A program made the translations under genes and the position numbers. Shown in pieces: positions 1-5,844 of a stretch of DNA of 5,844 nt. The DNA comes from an uncultured Saprospiraceae bacterium (GTDB lineage Bacteria > Bacteroidota > Bacteroidia > Chitinophagales > Saprospiraceae). Numbering within the stretch: the stretch's first letter is position 1; each line of letters opens with the position of its first letter. The DNA lies in assembly GCA_937894165.1 (NCBI GenBank), contig CALCSX010000210.1, positions 1 to 5,844 of the forward strand, written 5' to 3'. Under the pieces are notes generated by a model. That model searched no databases, was not told the DNA's origin, and saw only the letters and a list, made by a program, of their open reading frames with translations.

Positions 1-90
1 GAGTTAGGATTTAAATTATAAATAAAATTAATTGTTCCATGTTCTGAGGAACCCAAGCATGACAATATCTCCATTAAGAATTATCATTAA

Positions 91-168
91 TTAGATCTTA
101 TTTCTAAATTCCGACTTAAGAAAAAGTATTAATTCATGTGAGGAATACACATCAATTTTAGCAGACAT
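91..168 (-). CDS. Possible 25-codon small ORF downstream of the PorP/SprF gene
   Basis: The ATG at 166-168 opens a frame reading MSAKIDVYSSHELILF and so on, ending in TAA at 91-93, with a weak purine stretch (AAAGAGCAGG) ahead of it. The composition is protein-like (charged residues, then a short hydrophobic stretch) but it matches no family I recognise. It could be a small gene, the start of a gene broken by mutation, or chance. Confidence 0.2.
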   Translation of the reverse strand: MSAKIDVYSSHELILFLKSEFRNKI

Positions 169-183
169 AATTGCCTGCTCTTT

Positions 184-258
184 GTTCGTCTTTACTTTTC
201 TCAGGTCGTTCTCGAAAGAACTAATTTGTTAGGTTCGTCTTATTATTGTTCGTCTTAT
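184..258. repeat. GTTCGTCTT repeat cluster downstream of the PorP/SprF gene
   Basis: GTTCGTCTTAT occurs at 233-243 and 248-258 (15-bp period), and GTTCGTCTT at 184-192. On the strand transcribed from the PorP-like gene these read AAGACGAAC. The 7-mer core TTCGTCT also occurs at 336-342 and 385-391 inside the end of the PorP-like gene, giving five copies in about 210 bp. The role is unknown. Confidence 0.55.
208..221 (-). other. Small hairpin with TTCG loop
   Basis: On the minus strand this reads GTTCT-TTCG-AGAAC, a perfect 5-bp stem with a TTCG tetraloop, about 110 bp after the PorP-like stop. No T-run follows, so it is not a standard intrinsic terminator. It may protect or mark the mRNA 3' end, or be chance. 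Confidence 0.3.
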
Positions 259-329
259 GACCGTAGCCATGACGCAAATATAAATAAATTAGATCGATAT
301 AAAATAATTTCTTCTACTTTTTTTAAAAA

Positions 330-1295
330 TTATTTTTCGTCTATACTTTTATACACTCTAGTTTTAGGGGTAGTATTCAGTTGCTTCGTCTCTTTTCCCA
401 ATATTAAACTTACTGTAACTTCGTGAGATCCATTGCTATATTGTTGGAAACCCAAAAAAGATACATCATACGAGTAATAAATATTAAACTTATCCACTCC
501 TGCTCCAACTAGAACCCCCATTCCTGTTCCTCCTGCAATCCTATAACTTAGCCCACCGATAAGTCTGTCTTGCATAAAACTTCCTATAAGGTTAAAGTCA
601 ACACTGAATGGCGCATCTGTTATTTGTCTTATCACCATGGATGGTGTTAACTTTGTATCAATAGAAGTAAAATCAAAGATCGTGCCAAATTGAAACATAT
701 ATTGCTTCAAAAAATTATTCCGAGCCTCATAAGGCACGTCCGGCGAGGGCTCATCCAATCTTGCACCTATCATCCCCGGCAGGGCTGCCCCTACAAAAAA
801 TTTATCTTTGTATAATCCATAAAAACCCAATCCTGCATCAAATCTTAAAATGCCATCCGCCATCTCTTGGATTAATAAATCTCCTTGATTTATGAGTGGA
901 TGGGTTAAAGCATTTGATGTCAGTGAAGATTTTCGTATTTCAGTCGACAAGCCAATAGACATCTTCATATCTTTCGCTCTAAATTTATAAGCATAGGATA
1001 GTCTACCTGCAAAATGGTTTAGCGCACCGATATTCTCAGAAAACAATTGCGCTCCAAGTCCAAGGTTATCTCCAAACCCGCCGTTGTAATTCAACAAAAA
1101 CGATTTAGGCGCACCATCGAACCCTGCCCATCTTCCCTGATGGTTTGCAAAAAAAGTATGGTTATTTTCAAAGCCTGTGTTTGCAGGATTTATCAGCACC
1201 GGAAATAATGTATAGTGATTCAACATGGTTGCCTCTTGTGCCTCCATCTTAAATATAAAGAGTATTAAAACTACTGAAATGTATATTTTTCTCAT
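330..1295 (-). CDS. PorP/SprF-family type IX secretion outer-membrane protein
   Basis: This 321-residue protein is predicted to be an outer-membrane beta-barrel of the PorP/SprF family (TIGR03519 type). Members work with the type IX secretion system and bind or release particular cargo proteins, especially those with type B C-terminal domains. Seen: an N-terminal signal peptide (MRKIYISVVLILFIF, cut near residues 19-21); the family-typical INPANTGF (35-42) and GRWAGFDGAPKSF (54-66); many alternating amphipathic strands such as LGLGAQLF and FDAGLGFYGLY; and the near-terminal HEVTVSLIL strand (291-299). Length is normal for the family. About 22 polar residues rich in Lys and Thr follow the last strand. 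The start is supported by the signal peptide and the AGAGGA site 7 nt upstream. The gene lies 22 bp after the CHU_C surface-protein gene, which is its likely cargo. Family confidence is high; the specific pairing is inferred from neighbourhood. Confidence 0.93.
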   Translation of the reverse strand: MRKIYISVVLILFIFKMEAQEATMLNHYTLFPVLINPANTGFENNHTFFANHQGRWAGFDGAPKSFLLNYNGGFGDNLGLGAQLFSENIGALNHFAGRLSYAYKFRAKDMKMSIGLSTEIRKSSLTSNALTHPLINQGDLLIQEMADGILRFDAGLGFYGLYKDKFFVGAALPGMIGARLDEPSPDVPYEARNNFLKQYMFQFGTIFDFTSIDTKLTPSMVIRQITDAPFSVDFNLIGSFMQDRLIGGLSYRIAGGTGMGVLVGAGVDKFNIYYSYDVSFLGFQQYSNGSHEVTVSLILGKETKQLNTTPKTRVYKSIDEK

Positions 1296-1302
1296 TATGA
1301 TT

Positions 1303-1308
1303 TCCTCT
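1303..1308 (-). promoter_or_regulatory. Shine-Dalgarno-like site of the PorP/SprF gene
   Basis: AGAGGA on the minus strand sits 7 nt before the ATG at 1293-1295, inside the 22-bp gap after the upstream stop codon. It supports this start and independent ribosome loading on a shared mRNA. Such clear SD sites are not the rule in this phylum. Confidence 0.55.
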
Positions 1309-1317
1309 TTTGCTATA

Positions 1318-4300
1318 TTAATTAAGCGTTCTGACTATTGTAACACTTCCTTTGTGAACAGATTCATTTTCATTACCCTGATCTTTTACCAAAAGCACAT
1401 AGTAGTATACCCCATCAGGTACAAGACTTCCATCTTGATGTTGACCTTCCCAAGTATCTATATAATTTCTTTGTTCAAATACCTTCTGACCATATCTATC
1501 AAATATGCTTAGCGTATTTTCGAATCTGCTGCTACATGTGATTACTAAATTGTCATTTCTACCATCTCCATTAGGAGTTATAATGGGTCTACCTTCGAAA
1601 CAGTCCAGTCTTACAGATAAAACCTCTGCAGAACGAAGCAATTGACATCCATTCGAATCTGTCACCAGTACTCTATATGTCCCGGGTCTTAAACCTGAAA
1701 TAAAAGCTGTAGTTGAACCGGGAGTAGAATCATCCCATCTATAAGAATAGGGTGGTACTCCTCCTGATACTTCAGCCAGTGCGGATCCGTTCAGTAATTG
1801 AGGGTTCGTACTCGGATTGGTTTCAATGTTAACTACCAACGGATCCGGCTGGTTAACCAGAATCGTTGTTCTAAATAAATTACCTACATTATCAGTCACT
1901 GTCAAATCATAGGATCCAGCCTGAAGATTTGGATTAATGGATTGGTTTAATGTAGGTGCATTGCTCCACAAATAAGTGTAAGGCGCTACTCCGTTTAAAG
2001 GCATAACTAAAATCTCTCCTGAAAATTCACCAAAACAGTTCACATCTACTACTGTCACTTCCACCTCAAGCCCCCCATCGAATGATACAATCATCGGCCC
2101 AAAAGTTTGCTCACAACCATTCGAATCAGTAATTGTCAAGAAATAGGAACCTTCAGACAAGTCATCTAAATTTTGTGTCGTCTCTCCATTTGACCATTCG
2201 AAGGTGTAAGGTCCAGTACCCCCTTGAGGATTTATTGAAATACCTCCATCGTCGCCTTCATCCGTTACAGCAGTGATATTGATAGGAGTAATTGTAATCG
2301 AATTCGGTTGTCCCAGAATAATTGTAAAAACACCTGTTGCTGAAGTTTCATTATCAGTCAAGGTGATCATGTAAGTTCCTGCCCCCACACCTGTGAGTGT
2401 ATTCGTAGTTGCTCCTGTTGACCACATATAACTATAATCTCCTCCTCCAACGACATTCACTTCTATAGAACCATCCATTAGGCCATTGCAGCTTGGTTGG
2501 TTTCTTACTATTTCTAAGTCAATATCACTGTCAGTCACTTCAATCTCTAATTGTATTGTACAATTATTAGCATCTGTTATCAGTAATCGGTATGTGCCCA
2601 CACCTAATCCGCTAAGATCTTTATCAGTCGAAAATAAGGAATTATTAAAAGTCCATCTAAAATCGTAGGGTTCCGTTCCACCTGAAACATCTAAAGTAAT
2701 TGACCCATTATTACCGGATGTAGAAGGACTTACTGTGAAATCAACTTCTAATGGCGAAGCTGTAATCGTAAATTCTCTCTCGACCATCGTATTACTGCCG
2801 TCTGTTACTTTTACTTTATAGTTTCCCGGTCCCACTCCTATCAAATCTTGTTGGGTTGAAATCACGGTCGTGGATCCTACCTCCGTCCATTCATAATTAT
2901 AAGGAATAGTGCCGCCTGTTACAGAAATATAAATTCTTCCATTTTCTTGACCTACACAAGGGTTGAATAATGAATCCTGAACTATTTCAATTGTCGGTGT
3001 AGAGCCCACCATTATTTCACCCGGACAAAAATCAAAATCAGAAATAATTTCTAAGTTTTCACACAAAATTGACCCTACCTCATTCAATCCAAATGGTTGG
3101 ATAATAATTGGATAAGTACCTGAGGATGCCAAGATTTCAAAACACAAATTAAAAAGCACTTCACCGTCATCCAGAGCAACATCACAATCGGCCTGCGTAT
3201 TTTCCCAGAAATAATTAATCACACCCTCACCCGGGAGCTCATTAAAATTATCAGCAAAAAAATCATTTAACACATTCGATGTCTGTACATTGGTATATTT
3301 TAAAGCTTCGTTATCAAAGCCAATGGTTCCAAAGAAAGAAATAACCTCTTCAAAATTATAGACAGAAACCGGCACGCAAACAACCTCTCCCATTTCTCCT
3401 GAAACACTTCCTATTTCAAAGCCAATTATTTCAAGATCACATTCTTCGGGTTCTGACACCGTAATTTGTCCGTTGCTTGTCACCACCTCCAGCTCAGTTC
3501 CACCCTCCGTTACAAAATTAATCGGAGTCGGATTATTCGTAAAGGTGAAATTTGTTACATCAGAATTTGCACCGCCTGTGAAACACACATCAAATAATTT
3601 AGCATTATTAGCTAAGGTGATAGGGCTGGCTGCTGTATAATCCACTGCTAATCTTCCGTTGGTTGTATTACCGGAAAAATTGTTAGCGAAGGAAAAACCC
3701 GGAAGGTTCATATTTAATTGAGCTACATTCGTAAATGTGGCTACAGCCGGATCCCAAGCCATTGAAAACTGGAATTCACTTATATCATTAAAATCTCTCA
3801 CGGTAACTGATATACAGCCACTGCCGCCGGTTTCTATAGTTATATTATTGGCGCGGAGGTTAACTGATTCTACATCCTCTTCTACAGTTACACTACCATC
3901 TTCAATATCTGTATCCAACTCCATAAAATTGCTATCGGAAATCTCAACAGGAGGGTTTGTCCCGGCAGTGATTGTACTTACATCTCCCAAATCACCAATA
4001 ATTCTCAATGCCACAGAAAATAATTGTATTGATCCGTCAATATTTGCCGGATTGATATAAAAAGCACTGAATGGTAATTGACCATTATCGACGAATTCAT
4101 TGTCCATATTAAAGTTATCAGCAGTTACGACTATGCCACCGGGCATGTTGGCTAAATTTCTTAATTCTACAAATTCCAATATCTCCGGATCCCATGTTGT
4201 AGAAAATTGTATAGAACCTATTCCTCCATCATATATTAATGTAACATCTACCTCAACTATTTCGTCGGGAACACCTGTCTCATTGGAAAAACGAATAGTA

Positions 4301-4365
4301 GACTGACCACTTAGATTCGCACAAAATAAAAATAATATGGTAAAAATCGTAAAGATGTATTTCAT
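1318..4365 (-). CDS. Large secreted modular surface protein: cohesin-like modules, SprB repeats, T9SS type B sorting domain
   Basis: This 1015-residue protein is predicted to be exported by Sec and then by the type IX secretion system to the cell surface or medium, probably as an adhesin or matrix protein. Seen: a signal peptide (Lys2, hydrophobic 3-17, likely cut at SG|QS, residues 20/21); three cohesin-like beta-sandwich modules (about 22-162, 167-305, 310-454); six SprB-type repeats (about 459-917), each with a YxYxW core and a GxY...(V/I/L)TD end; and a CHU_C domain (920-1013) with ITPNGDGRNDNL, IFDRYGQKVFE and PDGVYYYVL. No enzyme domain and no dockerin were seen. The ATG at 4363-4365 is chosen because it starts the signal peptide; AGGCGG lies directly against it, too close for a normal Shine-Dalgarno, and weak SD use is common in this phylum. 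The PorP/SprF gene follows after 22 bp, probably in the same transcript. Known: SprB of Flavobacterium johnsoniae is a type B T9SS cargo paired with SprF. The ligand is unknown, and the protein is only about one sixth the size of SprB, so I give no symbol. Confidence 0.92.
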   Translation of the reverse strand: MKYIFTIFTILFLFCANLSGQSTIRFSNETGVPDEIVEVDVTLIYDGGIGSIQFSTTWDPEILEFVELRNLANMPGGIVVTADNFNMDNEFVDNGQLPFSAFYINPANIDGSIQLFSVALRIIGDLGDVSTITAGTNPPVEISDSNFMELDTDIEDGSVTVEEDVESVNLRANNITIETGGSGCISVTVRDFNDISEFQFSMAWDPAVATFTNVAQLNMNLPGFSFANNFSGNTTNGRLAVDYTAASPITLANNAKLFDVCFTGGANSDVTNFTFTNNPTPINFVTEGGTELEVVTSNGQITVSEPEECDLEIIGFEIGSVSGEMGEVVCVPVSVYNFEEVISFFGTIGFDNEALKYTNVQTSNVLNDFFADNFNELPGEGVINYFWENTQADCDVALDDGEVLFNLCFEILASSGTYPIIIQPFGLNEVGSILCENLEIISDFDFCPGEIMVGSTPTIEIVQDSLFNPCVGQENGRIYISVTGGTIPYNYEWTEVGSTTVISTQQDLIGVGPGNYKVKVTDGSNTMVEREFTITASPLEVDFTVSPSTSGNNGSITLDVSGGTEPYDFRWTFNNSLFSTDKDLSGLGVGTYRLLITDANNCTIQLEIEVTDSDIDLEIVRNQPSCNGLMDGSIEVNVVGGGDYSYMWSTGATTNTLTGVGAGTYMITLTDNETSATGVFTIILGQPNSITITPINITAVTDEGDDGGISINPQGGTGPYTFEWSNGETTQNLDDLSEGSYFLTITDSNGCEQTFGPMIVSFDGGLEVEVTVVDVNCFGEFSGEILVMPLNGVAPYTYLWSNAPTLNQSINPNLQAGSYDLTVTDNVGNLFRTTILVNQPDPLVVNIETNPSTNPQLLNGSALAEVSGGVPPYSYRWDDSTPGSTTAFISGLRPGTYRVLVTDSNGCQLLRSAEVLSVRLDCFEGRPIITPNGDGRNDNLVITCSSRFENTLSIFDRYGQKVFEQRNYIDTWEGQHQDGSLVPDGVYYYVLLVKDQGNENESVHKGSVTIVRTLN
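1321..1608 (-). other. CHU_C type B T9SS C-terminal sorting domain
   Basis: Residues 920-1015 of the large protein match the gliding-motility-associated C-terminal domain (TIGR04131/PF13585 type). Landmarks are DCFEGRPIITPNGDGRND, then LVITC, IFDRYGQKVFE, TWEGQHQDGSLVPDGVYYYV and a final beta strand SVTIVRTL. Type B domains of this kind direct cargo through the T9SS and, unlike type A domains, usually need a dedicated PorP/SprF-like partner. The adjacent downstream gene fits that role. Cys922 and Cys944 lie at the positions where this domain often carries cysteines. Confidence 0.9.
1615..2991 (-). repeat. Array of six SprB-type repeats
   Basis: Six tandem modules carry the core tryptophans Trp493, Trp571, Trp648, Trp724, Trp800 and Trp877, spaced 78, 77, 76, 76 and 77 residues apart. 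Each follows the SprB repeat plan: a G-rich start, a GG-x-x-PY-x-(Y/F)-x-W core, an L-x-G-x-x-x-G-x-Y turn and a final (V/I/L)TD. The family is known from SprB and many large Bacteroidota surface proteins, where it forms strings of small beta domains. The copies have diverged strongly, so this is an old array rather than a recent expansion. Confidence 0.88.
3004..4302 (-). repeat. Three cohesin-like modules with exact 146-residue period
   Basis: This part of the large surface protein has three homologous modules anchored by a shared strand motif: SIQFSTTWDP (Trp58), EFQFSMAWDP (Trp204) and SFFGTIGFDN (Phe350). The anchors are exactly 146 residues apart both times. Each module also ends with an LF-x-V/L-x strand (LFSVA, LFDVC, LFNLC). 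Modules 2 and 3 each carry a matched cysteine pair (Cys184/Cys261 and Cys330/Cys408), whereas module 1 has neither. The fold resembles bacterial cohesin or BACON-like beta-sandwiches. The cohesin assignment comes from pattern recognition and could be another Ig-like fold. Confidence 0.75.
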
Positions 4366-4439
4366 CCGCCTAATTTTTGTCTATTGGAGTTTATTGATAA
4401 AGTATGCTTTAATAAACCTACCTCCATTTTCTCCTCCAT
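4362..4439 (-). CDS. Possible 25-codon leader ORF overlapping the adhesin start
   Basis: A small frame starts at the ATG at 4437-4439 (MEEKMEVGLL...) and ends at the TGA at 4362-4364, giving an ATGA overlap with the start of the large surface-protein gene. An internal second ATG at residue 5 is preceded by GGAGGAG with about 5 nt spacing from GGAGG, which is the best Shine-Dalgarno-like sequence in this intergenic region. The product is basic and polar, with no signal peptide or known motif. It could couple translation into the adhesin gene, or it could be a chance frame. Coding status is unproven. Confidence 0.25.
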   Translation of the reverse strand: MEEKMEVGLLKHTLSINSNRQKLGG

Positions 4440-4542
4440 CAACTTGTTAAATAAATACAATGAAAACTAATTATCTTCAATAAAACATTAGAACACCTTT
4501 TATTAACGCATGTTTAAATGATCCCGTTGGACATTTTAACAG

Positions 4543-4562
4543 CGATAAGTTTAGGATTATCG
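4543..4562. repeat. 20-bp dyad in the intergenic region
   Basis: CGATAA (4543-4548) and TTATCG (4557-4562) form a perfect 6-bp inverted repeat around an 8-nt centre. No T-run follows on either strand, so an operator-like site is more plausible than a terminator. It may also be chance in AT-rich DNA. Confidence 0.35.
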
Positions 4563-4579
4563 TATTATAAAATATTCAT

Positions 4580-4599
4580 ATACCAAAATCATACCAAAA
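4580..4599. repeat. Two ATACCAAAA direct repeats, 11-bp period
   Basis: ATACCAAAA occurs at 4580-4588 and again at 4591-4599, separated by TC. The 11-bp period places both copies on nearly the same face of the helix, as expected for a dimeric regulator that binds direct repeats. It lies about 215 bp upstream of the surface-protein start. The function is inference. Confidence 0.4.
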
Positions 4600-4624
4600 A
4601 TGAAGATTCTCAAAATTAAATCAT

Positions 4625-4637
4625 TTTTGCTGCAAAA
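4625..4637. repeat. 13-bp palindrome TTTTGC-T-GCAAAA
   Basis: A perfect 6-bp inverted repeat with a single central base lies in the intergenic region, 25 bp from the direct-repeat pair and next to an isolated TAATTTTG (minus strand, 4611-4618). One base is too few for an RNA loop, so a protein-binding site is the only likely role, if it has one. Confidence 0.3.
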
Positions 4638-4729
4638 TAGTATTCTATATTATGGTATTAACAAAAAATAAATCTAAGTCTTTGATCGTGAATACGCAAA
4701 ACATATAGGGAAAACGTGATCTGTAGTAC

Positions 4730-5844
4730 CTATTTTTCAATTTTTATATCTAATAGCTGTTGAATCATATTTTTATGACTCCAATTCTGCTTAATATAGA
4801 AAATGTTCTCCTCCGAAGATTTCTTTTTGTCATGCTCACTAATATTACTCATCTTTCTTAATGCCTCTCCTAAATCATGACAGGAGACTTCAGACACCAC
4901 AATACCATTTGCTGTAGATTGGATAATTTCATTGGCGGCAGTCCTTATACCATTTCCACCAAATGCTATAACCTGGGTTCCGCAGGCTAGTGATTCAAGA
5001 ATGACCATTCCAAATGATTCTACTGTGGATGGCAATATTAAAAAATCAGCTTCAGTATATAATGCCTTTAAAAATAATTGTTGTTTCCCGGTAAAAAATA
5101 TGCGCCCCATCATATCAAGTTGGCTAACCAAGTCTTTTAAAGTTTTCAATGAAGGACCCTCCCCAACAATCACTAGGTTGATATTCTCTACGGTAGCTAG
5201 ACACCTAATTAAGAAATCAACATTTTTATTTTCTTCCAATCTACCCACATAAATTGCGTAATGTTTTGGCAAATATGGCAAAGCCACCCTCATCATATCC
5301 ACCTCCTCTTTAATTATATACCCATTAAAATTCGTTAAATCTATTCCCGGTCTAATATAATGGATTTTCTCCTTCGGAATATTATACTCATTGCTTAGTT
5401 GCCGAATCATATTATTACTAAAGACCACCGGTTCAGTAATTTTAGAATTCATAACTGCTATTTCAGCCTTCCGATTTTCCAAAAAATATAGCCATCCCAA
5501 TATATAATGCTTAGGTCGCTTCCAAAGCGGAAGTAAGGAAATTCTAAGGAGATTTGCTTCGTTTTGAAATCCGGCAGTGGTCGGGAATATATGGATTAAT
5601 TTAATAGACAATCTTTCGAATTCTGAACTCGAAATAATCCCCCAAGTAGCAATTGCATATCTCGACCAAATCTTATCCGGTACAAAACTTTGAAAAATCG
5701 TCGAGATAGCGTCGTGTGCAGCTTGTCTATAATTACGGAATAAAATAAAAGGTAATTTGGATGGCCGAACCGGGGCAACAAAGAACTGAATATCATTTTT
5801 AATAAAACTGTTGAAATATTTTATTTTTCTATCGAAATATAAAA
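4730..5844 (-). CDS. Family 4 glycosyltransferase (GT-B fold), 5' end outside window
   Basis: This is a retaining-type glycosyltransferase expected to move a sugar from a nucleotide-sugar donor onto a glycan or lipid acceptor at the cytoplasmic side of the inner membrane. The exact sugar cannot be read from sequence. The 370 visible residues cover part of the N-terminal acceptor domain and the whole C-terminal donor domain (Glycos_transf_1 type). Seen, in visible numbering: the IRPGID linker near residue 163, YVGRLEENKN near 198-207, IVGEGP near 225, FTGK near 250, and the E-x7-E signature within VESFGMVILE (Glu275 and Glu283), followed by ACGTQVIAFGGNGI. The frame has no stop from the TAG at 4730-4732 to the window edge, and the residues before 5611 (such as WSRYAIATWG and SSSEFERLSIK) read as normal protein. 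The often-called start at 5609-5611 is an internal TTG (Leu), and no Met codon occurs upstream of it in this frame, so the real start is beyond 5844. The family is clear; the pathway (surface polysaccharide or glycoprotein glycan) is inference. Confidence 0.93.
   Translation of the reverse strand, partial: LYFDRKIKYFNSFIKNDIQFFVAPVRPSKLPFILFRNYRQAAHDAISTIFQSFVPDKIWSRYAIATWGIISSSEFERLSIKLIHIFPTTAGFQNEANLLRISLLPLWKRPKHYILGWLYFLENRKAEIAVMNSKITEPVVFSNNMIRQLSNEYNIPKEKIHYIRPGIDLTNFNGYIIKEEVDMMRVALPYLPKHYAIYVGRLEENKNVDFLIRCLATVENINLVIVGEGPSLKTLKDLVSQLDMMGRIFFTGKQQLFLKALYTEADFLILPSTVESFGMVILESLACGTQVIAFGGNGIRTAANEIIQSTANGIVVSEVSCHDLGEALRKMSNISEHDKKKSSEENIFYIKQNWSHKNMIQQLLDIKIEK

Larger units (their letters stand above)
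1..329. other. Region downstream of the PorP/SprF gene, no confident gene
   Basis: This AT-rich stretch contains the repeat cluster, the hairpin and the small ORF listed separately. A second weak minus-strand frame begins at the ATG at 72-74 (MEILSCLGSS...) and is still open at the window edge. It could be the first codons of the next gene, but 24 codons are too few to judge. I see no RNA gene, insertion sequence or clear terminator. Confidence 0.5.
4366..4729. other. AT-rich intergenic region between glycosyltransferase and surface-protein genes
   Basis: This 364-bp gap separates two genes on the same strand and probably contains the promoter of the surface-protein/PorP pair. I found no intact Bacteroidota promoter (TTG, about 17-23 nt, TAnnTTTG) with correct spacing and no GC-rich hairpin plus T-run that would end the glycosyltransferase transcript. 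Apart from the small leader-like frame at its left end, it holds three short symmetric or repeated elements, listed separately. Confidence 0.6.

Noticed and set aside
208..221. Intrinsic terminator for the PorP/SprF transcript
   Set aside because: The stem is only 5 bp and is not followed by a T-run on the minus strand.
226..426. Plus-strand 66-codon frame overlapping the end of the PorP/SprF gene
   Set aside because: It is antisense to the conserved C-terminal strand of that gene, and its content is partly produced by the TTCGTCT repeats.
1615..2991. Recent DNA-level tandem duplication in the SprB repeat array
   Set aside because: The repeats share only short motifs at protein level, and no long DNA identity between copies was visible.
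3737..4306. Plus-strand open frames opposite the surface-protein gene (3737-4060, 4100-4306)
   Set aside because: They lie antisense to a well-supported gene, carry no recognisable motif and have the biased composition expected of antisense shadows.
4300..4365. Lipoprotein signal with Cys15 in the large surface protein
   Set aside because: The residue before the cysteine is Phe (LFLFC), which does not fit a lipobox; a signal peptidase I cut before Gln21 is more likely.
4611..4618. TAATTTTG on the minus strand as a Bacteroidota -7 promoter box
   Set aside because: It matches TAnnTTTG, but the only upstream TTTG-like box (4633-4637) leaves a 14-nt spacer instead of about 17-23, and it is roughly 245 bp from the gene start.
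5596..5796. Separate 66-codon minus-strand ORF upstream of the glycosyltransferase, or a frameshift splitting that gene
   Set aside because: The glycosyltransferase frame itself runs uninterrupted through this stretch with better protein-like content; the 66-codon frame is an overlapping shadow.

Overview
The window looks like a piece of a Bacteroidota (Flavobacteriia, Cytophagia or Saprospiria-like) chromosome. The evidence is low GC, AT-rich intergenic DNA, a PorP/SprF-family outer-membrane protein, and a secreted protein with SprB-type repeats that ends in the gliding-motility-associated C-terminal domain (CHU_C), the type B sorting signal of the type IX secretion system (T9SS). All confident genes lie on the minus strand, so the window reads biologically from right to left.

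Right edge to 4730: the 3' part (370 visible residues) of a GT-B fold, family 4 glycosyltransferase. Its frame stays open through position 5844, so the true start lies outside the window. A start near 5611 would be a TTG inside the gene.

4366-4729: 364 bp of AT-rich intergenic DNA. It holds a 20-bp dyad, a short palindrome, a pair of 9-bp direct repeats one helical turn apart, and a possible 25-codon leader ORF whose stop overlaps the next start (ATGA).

4365-1318: a 1015-residue secreted modular surface protein. Its order is signal peptide, three cohesin-like beta-sandwich modules with an exact 146-residue period, six SprB-type repeats with a 76-78 residue period, and CHU_C. 1295-330, 22 bp downstream: a PorP/SprF-family protein. 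The pair matches the known sprB-sprF logic, in which a large type B T9SS cargo is followed by the PorP-like outer-membrane partner needed to export or anchor it.

1-329: no confident gene. It contains a cluster of AAGACGAAC-type repeats downstream of the PorP-like gene, a small hairpin and weak small ORFs.

The system as a whole belongs to known families. The most distinctive observation is in the adhesin: cysteine pairs are kept and lost together at strictly alternating repeat junctions, and a second matched cysteine pair is present in cohesin-like modules 2 and 3 but absent from both positions in module 1.
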